From assembly GCF_003008575.1 (NCBI RefSeq), contig NZ_CP027667.1, positions 872,501 to 936,500 on the forward strand: 64,000 nucleotides of DNA, read 5' to 3'. Of the stretch, positions 44,542 to 53,628 are shown piece after piece; the first letter of the stretch is position 1, and each line of letters starts with the position of its first letter. The translations under genes were made by a program, and so were the position numbers. This stretch comes from Melaminivora suipulveris. Its GTDB lineage: Bacteria > Pseudomonadota > Gammaproteobacteria > Burkholderiales > Burkholderiaceae_C. The notes below the pieces were generated by a model. The model was not told where the DNA came from. It made no database searches and saw only the letters and a program-made list of their open reading frames with translations.

Positions 44542-45489
44542 ATGCCGGACAACGCCCACTTGCTCATCCCCCTGGCCGCCAGCGACGCTGCGGGTTGCCA
44601 GCAGGTGCTGGAGGGCCTGCGCCTGCCGCATCTGGAGCGCCTGCTGCCGCGTCTGCAAGCTGCGGGCAGCGACGTGGGCAGCGACACGGATTTCTCTCCG
44701 CCGCACGAGCGCGCCCTGGCGCGCCACCTCGGACTGCCGGCCGGCCCCGATGGTCATACACCGTGGGCCGCCTGGCGGCAGCAGGCCGCGCCGGGCGAAG
44801 CCTGCGCGTACGTCACGCCCTGCCAGTGGCTGATCGGTGCCGACCAGGTGCTGATGGCCGACCCGCGGCAGTTGCAGCTGCATGAATCCGACTCGCGCGC
44901 GCTGCTGGACGTTCTCGCACCCTGGTTCGAACAGGACGGCATCGCCCTGCACTACCAGGAGCCCACGCGCTGGCTGGCACGCGGCGCGCCACTGGCCGCC
45001 CTGCCCTGCGCGTCGCTGGACCGCGTCATCGGCCGCGACGTGCGCGCCTGGCTGCCGCCCATCGCCCAGGCACGCACGCTGCACCGGCTGCAAAGCGAAG
45101 TGCAGATGCTGCTCTACACCCACCCATTCAACGACGAGCGCGCGCAGCGCGGCCTGCCGGCCATCAACGCCTTCTGGGTGCATGGCGCCGGCGCGCTCGA
45201 TGCCGCGACCGCCGTGCCCGCGAACGCCGCCCTGCCCGACATGCCCCTGACCCTGCGCGATGCCGCGCTGCGGGAGGACTGGCCCGCCTGGGCCGCCGCC
45301 TGGCGCGAGATCGACGCCGGCCCGGTGGCGCGCCTGGCCGCGCAGGCAGCGGCCGGCACGCCTGTCCGGCTGACGTTGTGCGGCGAGCGCTCGGCCCTGC
45401 AATGGCGGTCGGCGCGGCGCGGCCTGCTGGGGCACATTTCAGGCCTTTTTGGCCGTCAGCCGTTATGGAATCTGCGCGAGCAGCTATGA
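44542..45489 (+). CDS. Conserved betaproteobacterial protein upstream of recJ, C-terminus encoded by a repeat
   Basis: A 315-residue cytoplasmic protein. Homologues in this position next to recJ are usually left hypothetical or labelled as a phosphoglycerate mutase/regulatory protein; I cannot verify an activity. Visible features are PPHERALARHLGLPAGPDG, CAYVTPCQWLIGADQV and LLYTHPFNDERAQRGLPAINAFW. The last 17 or so residues (HISGLFGRQPLWNLREQL) are encoded by a dispersed repeat in frame. Its TGA overlaps the recJ ATG. Confidence 0.8.
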   Translation: MPDNAHLLIPLAASDAAGCQQVLEGLRLPHLERLLPRLQAAGSDVGSDTDFSPPHERALARHLGLPAGPDGHTPWAAWRQQAAPGEACAYVTPCQWLIGADQVLMADPRQLQLHESDSRALLDVLAPWFEQDGIALHYQEPTRWLARGAPLAALPCASLDRVIGRDVRAWLPPIAQARTLHRLQSEVQMLLYTHPFNDERAQRGLPAINAFWVHGAGALDAATAVPANAALPDMPLTLRDAALREDWPAWAAAWREIDAGPVARLAAQAAAGTPVRLTLCGERSALQWRSARRGLLGHISGLFGRQPLWNLREQL

Positions 45490-45498
45490 AAATAATAG
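45440..45498 (+). repeat. Dispersed repeat, copy 9, inside coding sequence
   Basis: Reads CAGGCCTTTTTGGCCGTCAG, then CCGTTATGGAATCTGCGCGA and GCAGCTATGAAAATAATAG. It encodes the C-terminus of the upstream gene and contains the recJ start codon. Confidence 0.75.
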
Positions 45499-47201
45499 TA
45501 AGAGAAGTGCATCCCCGCGCCGCCTGGGCGCTGGAGCAGACCGGCATCCACCCGCTGCTGGCGCGCCTGTACGCCGCGCGCGGCGTGCGCAGCAAGGAAG
45601 AACTCGACGACGGCCTGGGCCAATTGCTGCGCCCGCAGCAGATGCGCGGCATCGACACGGCGGCGCGCGTGTTGGCCGACGCCATGGCGCAGAACCAAAG
45701 GCTCATGGTCGTGGCCGACTATGACTGCGATGGCGCCACCGCCTGCGCCGTCGCCGTGCGCGGCCTGCAGTTGCTGGGCGCGCGCCACGTCGAATACCTG
45801 GTGCCGGACCGCGTGGTCGACGGCTACGGCCTCACCCCGCCGATCGCCCGCCGCGTGCACGAGCGCGGCGCCGACGTGCTGATCACCGTGGACAACGGCA
45901 TCGCCAGTTGCGCCGGCGTGGCCGAGGCCCGCGCGCTGGGCCTCACGGTCGTCGTGACCGACCACCACCTGCCCGGCCCCGAGCTGCCCGAGGCCGACGC
46001 CATCGTCAACCCCAACCAGCCCGGCTGCGAATTCGAGAGCAAAAGCATGGCGGGAGTGGGCGTCATGTTCTACGTGCTGCTGGCGCTGCGCGCCGAGCTG
46101 CGCGCGCGCGGGGTGTTCGATGCCGCCAGCCAGCCGCGGCTGGAGCCGCTCCTGCCCCTGGTCGCCCTGGGCACGGTGGCCGACGTGGTGAAGCTGGACG
46201 GCAACAACCGCCGCCTGGTGGCGCAGGGCCTGAAGCGCATCCGCGCCGGCCAGATGCAGCCGGGCATCCGCGCGCTGTTCGACGCCGCCGGGCGCAGGCC
46301 CGACGCCGCCACCACCTTCGACTTCGGTTTCGCCCTGGGGCCACGAATCAACGCCGCGGGCCGCCTGGCCGACATGACGCTGGGCATCGAATGCCTGCTG
46401 ACCGAGGACGGAAGCCGCGCCGGCGAACTGGCGCGCCAGCTGGACGCCATCAACCGCGAGCGGCGCGAGCTGGAGGGCGGCATGCGCGAGCAGGCGCTGC
46501 TGCTGGCCGAGGAACTCTTCGAAGACGGCGACGAGCCGCCGCCGGCCATCAGCGTGTTCGACGCGGACTTTCACGAAGGCGTGGTCGGCATCGTCGCCTC
46601 GCGGCTGAAGGACCGGCATCACCGGCCGACCTTCGTTTTTGCCGCCAGCAGCGCACCGGGCAAGGAGCACGAACTCAAGGGCTCGGGGCGCTCCATCCCC
46701 GGCTTTCACCTGCGCGACGCGCTGGATCTGGTGGCCAAGCGCCATCCCGGCGTGCTGCTGAAATTCGGCGGCCACGCCATGGCCGCCGGCTGCACCGTGG
46801 CCGAGGAGCACTTCGAGATCTTCGAGCAGGCCTTCGCCCAGGTGGCGCACGAGTGGCTCGATGCCGCCACGCTCACGCGCCGGCTGGAGACCGACGGCCC
46901 GCTGGCGCCCGAGTGGCGCCGCCCGGACCTGGTGGACGCGCTGGCGCGCGAAGTCTGGGGCCAGGGTTTTGCCCCGCCTACTTTCAGCGAAAAAGTTGCC
47001 GTGCTGAACCAGCGCCTGGTGGGCGAAGGCGGCAAGCACCTGTCGCTCAAGCTGCTGCACCAGGGCCAGCCGGTGGACGCCATCTGGTTCGGCCGCACGG
47101 ACCCGCTGCCGGGCGAGGCGCTGCTGGCCTTCCGACTGGACATCAACGAATGGCGCGGCGAGCGGCGCGTGCAGTTCGTGGTGGAGGGAGCGGAGGACTA
47201 A
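45486..47201 (+). CDS. recJ: Single-stranded-DNA-specific exonuclease RecJ
   Basis: RecJ is a 5'-3' single-strand exonuclease in recombination and mismatch repair. The 571-residue protein has the DHH-family motifs VVADYDCDGATA (D78, D80, D82), VDNGIA (D136), TDHHLPG (D159, H160, H161) and the DHHA1 GGHAMAAGCTV region, then the C-terminal OB-like domain. The start ATGAAAATAATAG is wholly inside a dispersed repeat and overlaps the previous stop, so it relies on translational coupling. Confidence 0.95.
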   Translation: MKIIVREVHPRAAWALEQTGIHPLLARLYAARGVRSKEELDDGLGQLLRPQQMRGIDTAARVLADAMAQNQRLMVVADYDCDGATACAVAVRGLQLLGARHVEYLVPDRVVDGYGLTPPIARRVHERGADVLITVDNGIASCAGVAEARALGLTVVVTDHHLPGPELPEADAIVNPNQPGCEFESKSMAGVGVMFYVLLALRAELRARGVFDAASQPRLEPLLPLVALGTVADVVKLDGNNRRLVAQGLKRIRAGQMQPGIRALFDAAGRRPDAATTFDFGFALGPRINAAGRLADMTLGIECLLTEDGSRAGELARQLDAINRERRELEGGMREQALLLAEELFEDGDEPPPAISVFDADFHEGVVGIVASRLKDRHHRPTFVFAASSAPGKEHELKGSGRSIPGFHLRDALDLVAKRHPGVLLKFGGHAMAAGCTVAEEHFEIFEQAFAQVAHEWLDAATLTRRLETDGPLAPEWRRPDLVDALAREVWGQGFAPPTFSEKVAVLNQRLVGEGGKHLSLKLLHQGQPVDAIWFGRTDPLPGEALLAFRLDINEWRGERRVQFVVEGAED

Positions 47202-47235
47202 GGATCTGCGATCCGCAGCCCGCTCACAAAAAGAA

Positions 47236-47257
47236 AAGCGCCCGCATAAGGGCGCTT
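47236..47257 (+). terminator. Hairpin after recJ
   Basis: AAGCGCCC and GGGCGCTT pair around GCATAA. It lies 34 bp past the recJ stop; the following sequence is not a strong T-run. Confidence 0.5.
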
Positions 47258-47266
47258 CACCTCGAC

Positions 47267-47295
47267 AAAAAGCGCGACCATGGCCGCGCTTTTTT
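47267..47295. terminator. Bidirectional terminator between recJ and tctA
   Basis: AAAAAGCGCG and CGCGCTTTTTT form a stem with an 8-nt loop. T-runs exist on both strands, so it can end both the recJ and the tctA transcripts. Confidence 0.75.
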
Positions 47296-47304
47296 CATGC
47301 CGCG

Positions 47305-48816
47305 TCACTCCTCGACGAAAGCCTCTTCGCGCTTCTTGCTCACCGCCGGCAGCAGCACGATGACCAAGAGCAGCAGCGCGGCCGCCAGCAGGCCGGCGGA
47401 GATCGGCCGCGTGGCCAGCACGCTCCAGTCGCCGCGCGACAGGAGCAGCGCGCGGCGCAGGTTCTCTTCCATCATCGGCCCCAGGATGAAGCCCAGCAGC
47501 AGCGGCGCCGGTTCCATGCCCAGCTTGTAGAACAGGTAGCCGACGAAGCCGAACAGGCCCACCATCCACACGTCGAACGAGTTGTTGTTCGTCGAATACA
47601 CCCCCAGTGCGCAGAACAGCACGATGGAGGGGAACAGCCAGCGATACGGCACGGTCAGCAGCTTGATCCAGATGCCGATGAGCGGCAGGTTCAGGATGAT
47701 CAGCATCGCATTGCCGATCCACATCGAGGCGATCAGGCCCCAGAACAGCTCGGGGTTGCTGGTCATGACCTGCGGGCCGGGCTGGATGTTGTGGATGGTC
47801 ATGGCGCCGACCATCAGCGCCATCACGGCGTTGGGCGGGATGCCCAGGGTCAGCAGCGGGATGAACGAGGTCTGCGAGCCGGCGTTGTTGGCCGATTCGG
47901 GCGCCGCCACGCCGCGGATGTTGCCCTGGCCGAAAGGCACTTCGCCAGGTTTCAGCTTGGTCTTCTTCTCGACGGTGTAGGCGGCGAACGAGGACAGCAG
48001 CGCGCCGCCACCGGGCAGGATGCCCAGAGCGCAGCCCAGGCCGGTGCCGCGCAGCATGGCCGGGAACATGCGCTTGAAATCCTCGCGCGTGGGCATCAGG
48101 CCGGTGACCTTGGCGGCGAACACTTCGCGCTCGTCCTCCGGGCGCGAGAGGTTGGCAATGATTTCGCCGTAGCCGAACACGCCCATGGCGATGACCACGA
48201 AGTCGATGCCGTCGGTGAGTTCCGGCACGTCGAAGGCGTAGCGGGCCACGCCCGAGTTCACGTCCGTGCCCACCAGGCCCAGCAGCAGGCCCAGCACGAT
48301 CATGCCGACGGCCTTGAGCAGCGAGCCCGAAGCCAGCACCACCGCGCCGATCAGGCCCAGCACCATCAGCGAGAAGTATTCGGCCGGGCCGAACTTGAAG
48401 GCGATCTCCGTCAATGGCGGCGCAAAGGCGGCCAGGATGATGGTGCCCACGCAGCCGGCGAAAAACGAGCCTATGCCGGCAGCGGCCAGCGCCGGCCCAG
48501 CCCTGCCCTTGCGGGCCATCTGGTAGCCGTCGATCACGGTGACCACCGAGGACGACTCGCCCGGCAGGTTCACCAGGATGGCCGTGGTCGAGCCGCCGTA
48601 TTGCGCGCCGTAGTAGATGCCGGCCAGCATGATCAGCGCGGCCACCGGCGGCAGCGCATAGGTGGCTGGCAGCAACATGGCGATGGTGGCCACGGGGCCG
48701 ACGCCCGGCAGCACGCCGATCAGCGTGCCCAGCAGGCAGCCGATGAAGCAGTAGATCAGGTTCTGGAACGTGAAGGCCACGCCAAAACCCATCGAGAGGT
48801 GGTCGAACAATTCCAT
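47305..48816 (-). CDS. tctA: Tripartite tricarboxylate transporter, large membrane subunit TctA
   Basis: TctA is the 11-12-span permease subunit of TTT transporters for citrate-like or other carboxylates. The 503-residue protein has the family stretches GVLPGVGPVATIAMLLP and GGSTTAILVNLPGESSSVVT, and the second-half repeat GTGLGCALGILPGGGALLSSF. It follows tctB by 29 bp. No tctC gene adjoins the pair; a receptor of this family is 7 kb away at 56241. Substrate cannot be read from the sequence. Confidence 0.93.
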   Translation of the reverse strand: MELFDHLSMGFGVAFTFQNLIYCFIGCLLGTLIGVLPGVGPVATIAMLLPATYALPPVAALIMLAGIYYGAQYGGSTTAILVNLPGESSSVVTVIDGYQMARKGRAGPALAAAGIGSFFAGCVGTIILAAFAPPLTEIAFKFGPAEYFSLMVLGLIGAVVLASGSLLKAVGMIVLGLLLGLVGTDVNSGVARYAFDVPELTDGIDFVVIAMGVFGYGEIIANLSRPEDEREVFAAKVTGLMPTREDFKRMFPAMLRGTGLGCALGILPGGGALLSSFAAYTVEKKTKLKPGEVPFGQGNIRGVAAPESANNAGSQTSFIPLLTLGIPPNAVMALMVGAMTIHNIQPGPQVMTSNPELFWGLIASMWIGNAMLIILNLPLIGIWIKLLTVPYRWLFPSIVLFCALGVYSTNNNSFDVWMVGLFGFVGYLFYKLGMEPAPLLLGFILGPMMEENLRRALLLSRGDWSVLATRPISAGLLAAALLLLVIVLLPAVSKKREEAFVEE

Positions 48817-48845
48817 GGTTCAGGTCTCTTTTTTCTGGGCCGTTC

Positions 48846-49334
48846 TCAGCCGACGATGAAGCTGGGCCAGACCGGGAACTGCAGCTTGAGCGCCCAGACG
48901 AAGGCCACGTAGCTGCCCACGGCCAGCACGGTGGCCAGGATGAAGACTTCCTTGAAGCGGAAGTGGTCGCCGGCCAGGCTGGCGACGAAGGTCAGCCCGT
49001 AAATCGCCACGATCAGCCCCATGGCCGGAACGCCGACGCTGGGCAGGCCCACCAGCAGCACCCCGAACAGCAGGTTGGCGCCGATGATGAAAAAGATCTG
49101 GCGCCAGGCCCACTTGCCCACCGGGTCGCCGTCCTCGGTCTCGACCACGGTGGCCTTGAACATGATCACGCCGCCGATGACGCCCAGCAGGATGCCCAGC
49201 AGCAGCGGAAAGTAGCCCGGCCCCATGCGCGCGCCGGAGCCTACGGTGTAGTTGGTTGCACCCCAGGCAAAGGCTCCCCCCACCGCCAAGTAAAGCAGGC
49301 CCGAGAAAAAGTCCTTCTGACTTTTGATAAGCAC
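48846..49334 (-). CDS. tctB: Tripartite tricarboxylate transporter, small membrane subunit TctB
   Basis: The 162-residue small subunit with four membrane spans, including FSGLLYLAVGGAFAWGATNY and ARMGPGYFPLLLGILLGVIG, the latter a family hallmark. I chose a GTG start at 49334 (GTGCTTATCAAAAG) with GGGAGA 5 nt upstream rather than longer frames that lack conserved sequence. It is the first gene of the tctBA pair. Confidence 0.88.
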   Translation of the reverse strand: MLIKSQKDFFSGLLYLAVGGAFAWGATNYTVGSGARMGPGYFPLLLGILLGVIGGVIMFKATVVETEDGDPVGKWAWRQIFFIIGANLLFGVLLVGLPSVGVPAMGLIVAIYGLTFVASLAGDHFRFKEVFILATVLAVGSYVAFVWALKLQFPVWPSFIVG

Positions 49335-49448
49335 GAATATCTCCCACTGTTTGCCAAGTGACCGGCAGATTGTGGGCGGCGAGCTGCCACAGTCCGATGT
49401 GGCTTCCACCTACCGGCGCACCCAGGTTTTCCCGGATGGACGGCCGCG

Positions 49449-51290
49449 TCACTCTAGCGGGGGAGTGGCGGCGATGATCTCGTCCAGCGTGGTCAGCCCT
49501 TCTGCCGCGCGCAGCGCGCCGGCCAGGCGCAGCGGGCGCATGCCGTCGCGCGCGGCCTGGCGGCGCAGCGCGTCGATGGACGGGTGCTCGTGGATCTCGC
49601 CCTTGAGCGCCTCGGTCACGGTGAGCAGCTCATACAGCCCCATGCGGCCGCGAAAGCCCGTCATGCGGCAGTCCACGCAGCCCACGGGCTTGTAGGCGCG
49701 GTAGCCACCCGAGAGCTTCCAGGGCCGGATCAGCGCGGCCAACGCCTCGGGGTCGGCGTCCCGGTCGCGCTGGCGGCACTGCTTGCACAGCGTGCGCACC
49801 AGGCGCTGTGCCAGCACGCCCAGGAGCGTGGCGTTGATCAGGTACGGCGGCACGCCGAGCTCCATCAGGCGCGTGACGGCGCTGGGCGCGTCGTTGGTGT
49901 GCAGCGTGGAAAACACCAGGTGGCCGGTCAGCGCGGCCTGGATCGCCATGTCGGCCGTCTGCAGGTCGCGGATCTCGCCGACCATGATGATGTCCGGGTC
50001 CTGGCGCATCAGCGCGCGCAGGCCTTCGGTGAAGTTGAAATCGAGCTGCGGCTGCACCTGCGTCTGGTTGAAGCTGGGCTCGATCATCTCGATGGGGTCT
50101 TCCACCGTGCTGACGTTGACCTCCTCGGTCGCCACGCGCTTGAGCGTCGAGTACAGCGTGGTCGTCTTGCCCGAGCCGGTCGGCCCCGTGACCAGGATGA
50201 TGCCGTGCGGGCGGCGCACCAGCGCCTCCCAGCGCGCCGCGTCGTGCGGCGGAAAGCCCAGGGCGTCCAGGTCCTTGACGGCGTTGTCCGGGTCGAAGAT
50301 GCGCATGACCATCTTCTCGCCAAACGCCGTGGGCAGCGTGGACAGGCGCATTTCCACCTCGTCGCCGCGCGGGTTGCGCGTCTTGATGCGCCCGTCCTGC
50401 GGGCGGCGGCGCTCGACCACGTCCATGCGCCCCAGCAGTTTCACGCGCGCCACCATGGCGTTGAGCACCCCCATGGGCATCTGGTAGACCGGGTGCAGCA
50501 CGCCGTCGATGCGAAAGCGGATCACGCCCTGCTCGCGCCGCGGCTCCAGGTGGATGTCGCTGGCGCGCTGGTCGAAGGCGTACTGCCACAGCCAGTCGAC
50601 CACGCGGATCACGCCCTGGTCGTTGGCGTCCAGTTGCCGGCCGGCGCGGCCCAGCTCGACCAGCTGCTCGAAGCTGCTGCCCGTCGCGCCGCCACCGGCC
50701 TTCTGCGCCGCGCGCACCGATCGGGCCAGCGCGAAGAACTCGGCCGTGTAGCGCGTGATGTCCTGCGGGTTGGCCATGACGCGGCGCACCTTGCGCCTTG
50801 CCTGGCGTTCGACCTCGCCGACCCAGTCGTCGATGAAGGGCTCGGCGGTGGCGACCACGACCTCCTTGGGCGCCACCTGCACCGGCAGCACCTTGTGGCG
50901 CTCGGCATAGCCGGCGCTCATGGCATCGGCCACGCGGCCCACGTCCACCTTGAGCGGGTCGATGCGCAGGTATTGCAGGCCGGCGCGGCCGGCGACGTAC
51001 TCGGTCAGCAGCTCGGTGTCCAGCGGCTTGCCGTCGCTGGCGCGCTGGATGGCCACCGCGCCCAGGCGCACCAGCGGGTGCTGACTGCTCTCGGCGTGCG
51101 CGCAGCGGTTGATGGTGCGCTGCCCCTCTTCGGAGGTGATGACGCCATCGGCGCGCAGCCAGTCGACGATCTGGCGCCAGCGCAGCGGCCCGTGGGATGC
51201 GCCGCCTTCAAGGGCCCGCGCGGACGCGCTTGCCGCGGCGGCGGCCGGCATGCTGGCGGCGGCGGCAGATGGATCAGGCGTGTCGGACAT
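49449..51290 (-). CDS. GspE/PilB-family secretion ATPase
   Basis: A 613-residue assembly ATPase of type II secretion or type IV pilus systems. It has an N-terminal GspE-like domain (about 35-190), the N2 domain, Walker A GPTGSGKT (369-376), the Asp box and Walker B IIMVGEIRD, the His box STLHTNDAPS, and a zinc finger CKQC/CVDC (C502, C505, C538, C541). The first 30 residues are Ala/Ser-rich and disordered. No gsp or pil genes adjoin it, so it is an orphan; its length and N-terminal domain favour the GspE/PilB side over PilT. Confidence 0.88.
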   Translation of the reverse strand: MSDTPDPSAAAASMPAAAAASASARALEGGASHGPLRWRQIVDWLRADGVITSEEGQRTINRCAHAESSQHPLVRLGAVAIQRASDGKPLDTELLTEYVAGRAGLQYLRIDPLKVDVGRVADAMSAGYAERHKVLPVQVAPKEVVVATAEPFIDDWVGEVERQARRKVRRVMANPQDITRYTAEFFALARSVRAAQKAGGGATGSSFEQLVELGRAGRQLDANDQGVIRVVDWLWQYAFDQRASDIHLEPRREQGVIRFRIDGVLHPVYQMPMGVLNAMVARVKLLGRMDVVERRRPQDGRIKTRNPRGDEVEMRLSTLPTAFGEKMVMRIFDPDNAVKDLDALGFPPHDAARWEALVRRPHGIILVTGPTGSGKTTTLYSTLKRVATEEVNVSTVEDPIEMIEPSFNQTQVQPQLDFNFTEGLRALMRQDPDIIMVGEIRDLQTADMAIQAALTGHLVFSTLHTNDAPSAVTRLMELGVPPYLINATLLGVLAQRLVRTLCKQCRQRDRDADPEALAALIRPWKLSGGYRAYKPVGCVDCRMTGFRGRMGLYELLTVTEALKGEIHEHPSIDALRRQAARDGMRPLRLAGALRAAEGLTTLDEIIAATPPLE

Positions 51291-51323
51291 GGACAGGGCC
51301 AGGCAGGGGGCGCGGCGGCAGGC

Positions 51324-52088
51324 TCACGCCGCGACCGGTTTGAACACGCGCAGCCAGCGCACCGCGGGCAGGTCCCAGCGCGCCTGCACGGCCTCGGCGC
51401 GCGCCTGCAGCTCGGCGCGCTTGGGACGCGTGGGCGTGCGCTGCGCCAGCACCACGGTGTTGCCCTCGCGCGTGGGCTTGAAGGCCCACAGCGCCTGCTC
51501 GCCAAAGGCGTCGGCCAGGCACGACAGGCTGCGCTCGTAGCTGCTGGCGCGGCCGAACAGGTTCACCGTCAGGCAGCCGTCCTCGGTCAGCAGCGCGCGG
51601 CAGTCGGCATAGAAATCGGCGCTGTCGAGCACGGGCGAGGCGGCCTCGTGGTCGTACAGGTCCACGGCCAGCGCGTCCACTGTGCCGGCCAGCTCGGGGC
51701 GGCGGATTTCCGCGCCCGCGTCGGCCAGCACCACCGACAGTCGCGGCCCCTCGGGCGGCAGCTTGAACCAGGCGCGGCACACGGCAACGACCTGCGGGTT
51801 CAGCTCGATGGCCGTGGTGCGCATGCGCAGTTTCTTGTGGCAGAACTTGGTGATGGCGCCCGCGCCCAGACCGAGTTGCATGGCGTTGCGCCGGGCCACG
51901 CTCTCGGGCGCGACGAACAACAGCCAGGCCATCATGCGCTGCACGTATTCCAGCTCGATCTCGAACGGCTCGGCGATGCGCATGGAGCCCTGCACCCAGG
52001 GCGTGCCCAGGTGCAGGTGGCGCACATCGCCGTCGTCGGAGACGCTGACTTCGGGCAGCTCGGCAGGGGTTTTCTTCGTGCGGGTCAA
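51324..52088 (-). CDS. Spermidine-synthase-like methyltransferase-fold protein
   Basis: A 254-residue Rossmann protein of the spermidine-synthase-like group often encoded as a stand-alone gene in betaproteobacteria. The nucleotide-binding MQLGLGAGAITKFCHKKL and acidic strand AIELNPQVV are present, plus VDLYDHEAASPVL. It lacks the N-terminal beta domain and the D-x-T-D-P motif of true SpeE, which is encoded separately at 41488, so spermidine synthesis is unlikely. Substrate unknown. Confidence 0.8.
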   Translation of the reverse strand: MTRTKKTPAELPEVSVSDDGDVRHLHLGTPWVQGSMRIAEPFEIELEYVQRMMAWLLFVAPESVARRNAMQLGLGAGAITKFCHKKLRMRTTAIELNPQVVAVCRAWFKLPPEGPRLSVVLADAGAEIRRPELAGTVDALAVDLYDHEAASPVLDSADFYADCRALLTEDGCLTVNLFGRASSYERSLSCLADAFGEQALWAFKPTREGNTVVLAQRTPTRPKRAELQARAEAVQARWDLPAVRWLRVFKPVAA

Positions 52089-52130
52089 GGCAGGCAGTCC
52101 GGGGCGCGGCGTGATGCGGGCGCCAGATTA

Positions 52131-52191
52131 CTATGTTTTTGATAGCTATACACGCTTGATACACGCCGACTGAGAGGCAAAAAGACCTGAA
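52131..52191 (-). repeat. Dispersed intergenic repeat, copy 8
   Basis: Minus strand reads CAGGTCTTTTTGCCTCTCAG, then TCGGCGTGTATCAAGCGTGT and CTATCAAAAACATAG. It fills the gap between the tatD stop and the methyltransferase-like start. Confidence 0.8.
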
Positions 52192-52194
52192 AAG

Positions 52195-53028
52195 TCATGC
52201 CAGCAGGGCGGCCAGGCGTGGCAGCGCGGCGCAGGCATTGTCGCGGCTGGCGCGGGCCAGTTCATCGGCCGCCATGCCGCGCAGCTCGGCAATGACGGCG
52301 CCGATGCGCGGCAGCTCCGCCGGGCTGTTGCGCGCGGGCGGCGTGCCGGCCTCGCGCTCGGCGGCGGTGACGTAGAGCCAGTGCGGCGGAATGTCGGGCG
52401 CGTCGGTCTCCACGACGATGGCCGCCAAGGGCACGCTGGCGGCCAGGCGGCGGATCTGGTGCGCGCGCTCAAAGGTCGCCGCGCCGCCAAAACCCAGCTT
52501 GAAGCCCATGTCGATCAGGATGCCTGCCTGCTGCTCGCTGCCATTGAAGGCGTGGGCGATGCCGCCGCGCACGGGCAGCTCGCGCAGACCCTTCAGGACC
52601 TGGTCGACCGAGCGGCGCGAATGCACGATGACCGGCAGGTCGTGCCTGCGCGCCAGGCGCAGCTGCTCGCGCCAGATGTGCTGCTGGCGCTCGTCGTCGA
52701 GCGTCTTGTCGAAATAGTCCAGGCCGATCTCGCCGACGGCCACCAGGCGCGGGTCATCGGCGCGCTGCGCAAGCTCGTCCACCAGGGCCTGCAAGTCCTC
52801 ATCGCCCGCGTGGCGCGTGAACAGAGGATGGATGCCCAGGGCGTAGCTGTCGCCGTGGCGCTGCGCCAGTTCGCGCACGGCGTCGAAGTTGGCGCGCTCC
52901 ACGGCCGGCAACACGCAGTGCGCCACGCCGGCCTGTGCGGCGCGCCGGCGCTCGGCGTCGGCATGCCCGGCGCCGCCGTGGTGGATGAATTCGTCCAGGT
53001 GGACGTGGGTGTCGATCCAGGCAGACAT
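52195..53028 (-). CDS. tatD: TatD-family metal-dependent DNase
   Basis: A 277-residue TIM-barrel hydrolase of the TatD family (3'-5' exo-DNase and related). Metal ligands are visible in DTHVHLDEF (H8, H10), VGEIGLDYF (Glu), VHSRR, HAFNGS and ETDAPDIPP. I chose the start MSAWIDTHVH at 53028. The gene is monocistronic or transcribed with the methyltransferase-like gene upstream of the GspE homologue; it is not near tatABC. Confidence 0.93.
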   Translation of the reverse strand: MSAWIDTHVHLDEFIHHGGAGHADAERRRAAQAGVAHCVLPAVERANFDAVRELAQRHGDSYALGIHPLFTRHAGDEDLQALVDELAQRADDPRLVAVGEIGLDYFDKTLDDERQQHIWREQLRLARRHDLPVIVHSRRSVDQVLKGLRELPVRGGIAHAFNGSEQQAGILIDMGFKLGFGGAATFERAHQIRRLAASVPLAAIVVETDAPDIPPHWLYVTAAEREAGTPPARNSPAELPRIGAVIAELRGMAADELARASRDNACAALPRLAALLA

Positions 53029-53252
53029 GCCATTCATCATGCCCGAGCGCGGCATGCGGGCGCGTCGGCCAGCGCCGCAAGGCCAGCGCGCCTGGCAAGG
53101 CGACGGCTGCCGCCCCGAACCGGTCCGCCGTAGCCCGCTGATACAAAGCAGCGGTTTTGGCGGCGCCGTTGACTACAAGACGGCTGCGGCCAGCGGCGCA
53201 GCATGCATTTTCAACGGCCACTTTCGGCTGTTGTGAACTTCAGGAGTCCAGC

Positions 53253-53450
53253 ATGTCCACATCACAAACCGGCAATCAAGGCAACCAAAGCGGCGGCCAG
53301 GGCAATCAAGGTGGTCAGGGCGGTACAAACCACCCCGGCCAAGGCGGCCAGGGCGGCACACAGCAGCCCGGCCAGGGCGGCACGCAACAACCCGGCCAAG
53401 GCCAGTCCGGCCAGAAACCGGGGGACCAGGGCGGCCAGCAAAACCGCTGA
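53253..53450 (+). CDS. Gly/Gln-rich low-complexity microprotein
   Basis: A 65-residue protein made almost only of Gly, Gln, Asn, Thr, Pro and Ser, with tandem GNQGGQ-like and GGTQQPGQ units. It has no hydrophobic core, membrane segment or signal peptide and should be disordered. It is real in that it has a good ribosome-binding site (AGGAG 7 nt before the ATG) and its own terminator at 53500. I do not recognise a family. Such proteins can be stress or desiccation protectants, but that is only analogy. Confidence 0.65.
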   Translation: MSTSQTGNQGNQSGGQGNQGGQGGTNHPGQGGQGGTQQPGQGGTQQPGQGQSGQKPGDQGGQQNR

Positions 53451-53499
53451 CGCGAGGCGGGCCACGCCCGCCAGATGACCGCACGCTTGCGTGCGCGCA

Positions 53500-53520
53500 G
53501 GGCCTCAGGGCCCTTTTTTC
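53500..53520 (+). terminator. Intrinsic terminator after the Gly/Gln-rich gene
   Basis: GGGCC and GGCCC pair around TCAG and are followed by TTTTTTCC. It lies 50 bp past the stop. Confidence 0.7.
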
Positions 53521-53628
53521 CGTGCAGCCGGCGCCGCGCCCATGGCCGCGCTGCGGCAGATGTCCCACCTGGCCACGGCGTGAGGGATTCAGGCGTGCAA
53601 GGCGGTCATGCAGGGCCGCCCCGTTCGC

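Noticed and set aside
49449..51290. Part of a type II secretion or pilus operon
   Set aside because: No other gsp or pil gene adjoins it; pilQ is 12 kb away in a separate locus.
51324..52088. Second spermidine synthase
   Set aside because: It lacks the N-terminal domain and the D-x-T-D-P motif; a complete speE is at 41488.
53253..53450. Tandem Gly/Gln codon repeats considered as a CRISPR-like array
   Set aside because: The repeats are in-frame, short and without unique spacers; there are no cas genes.
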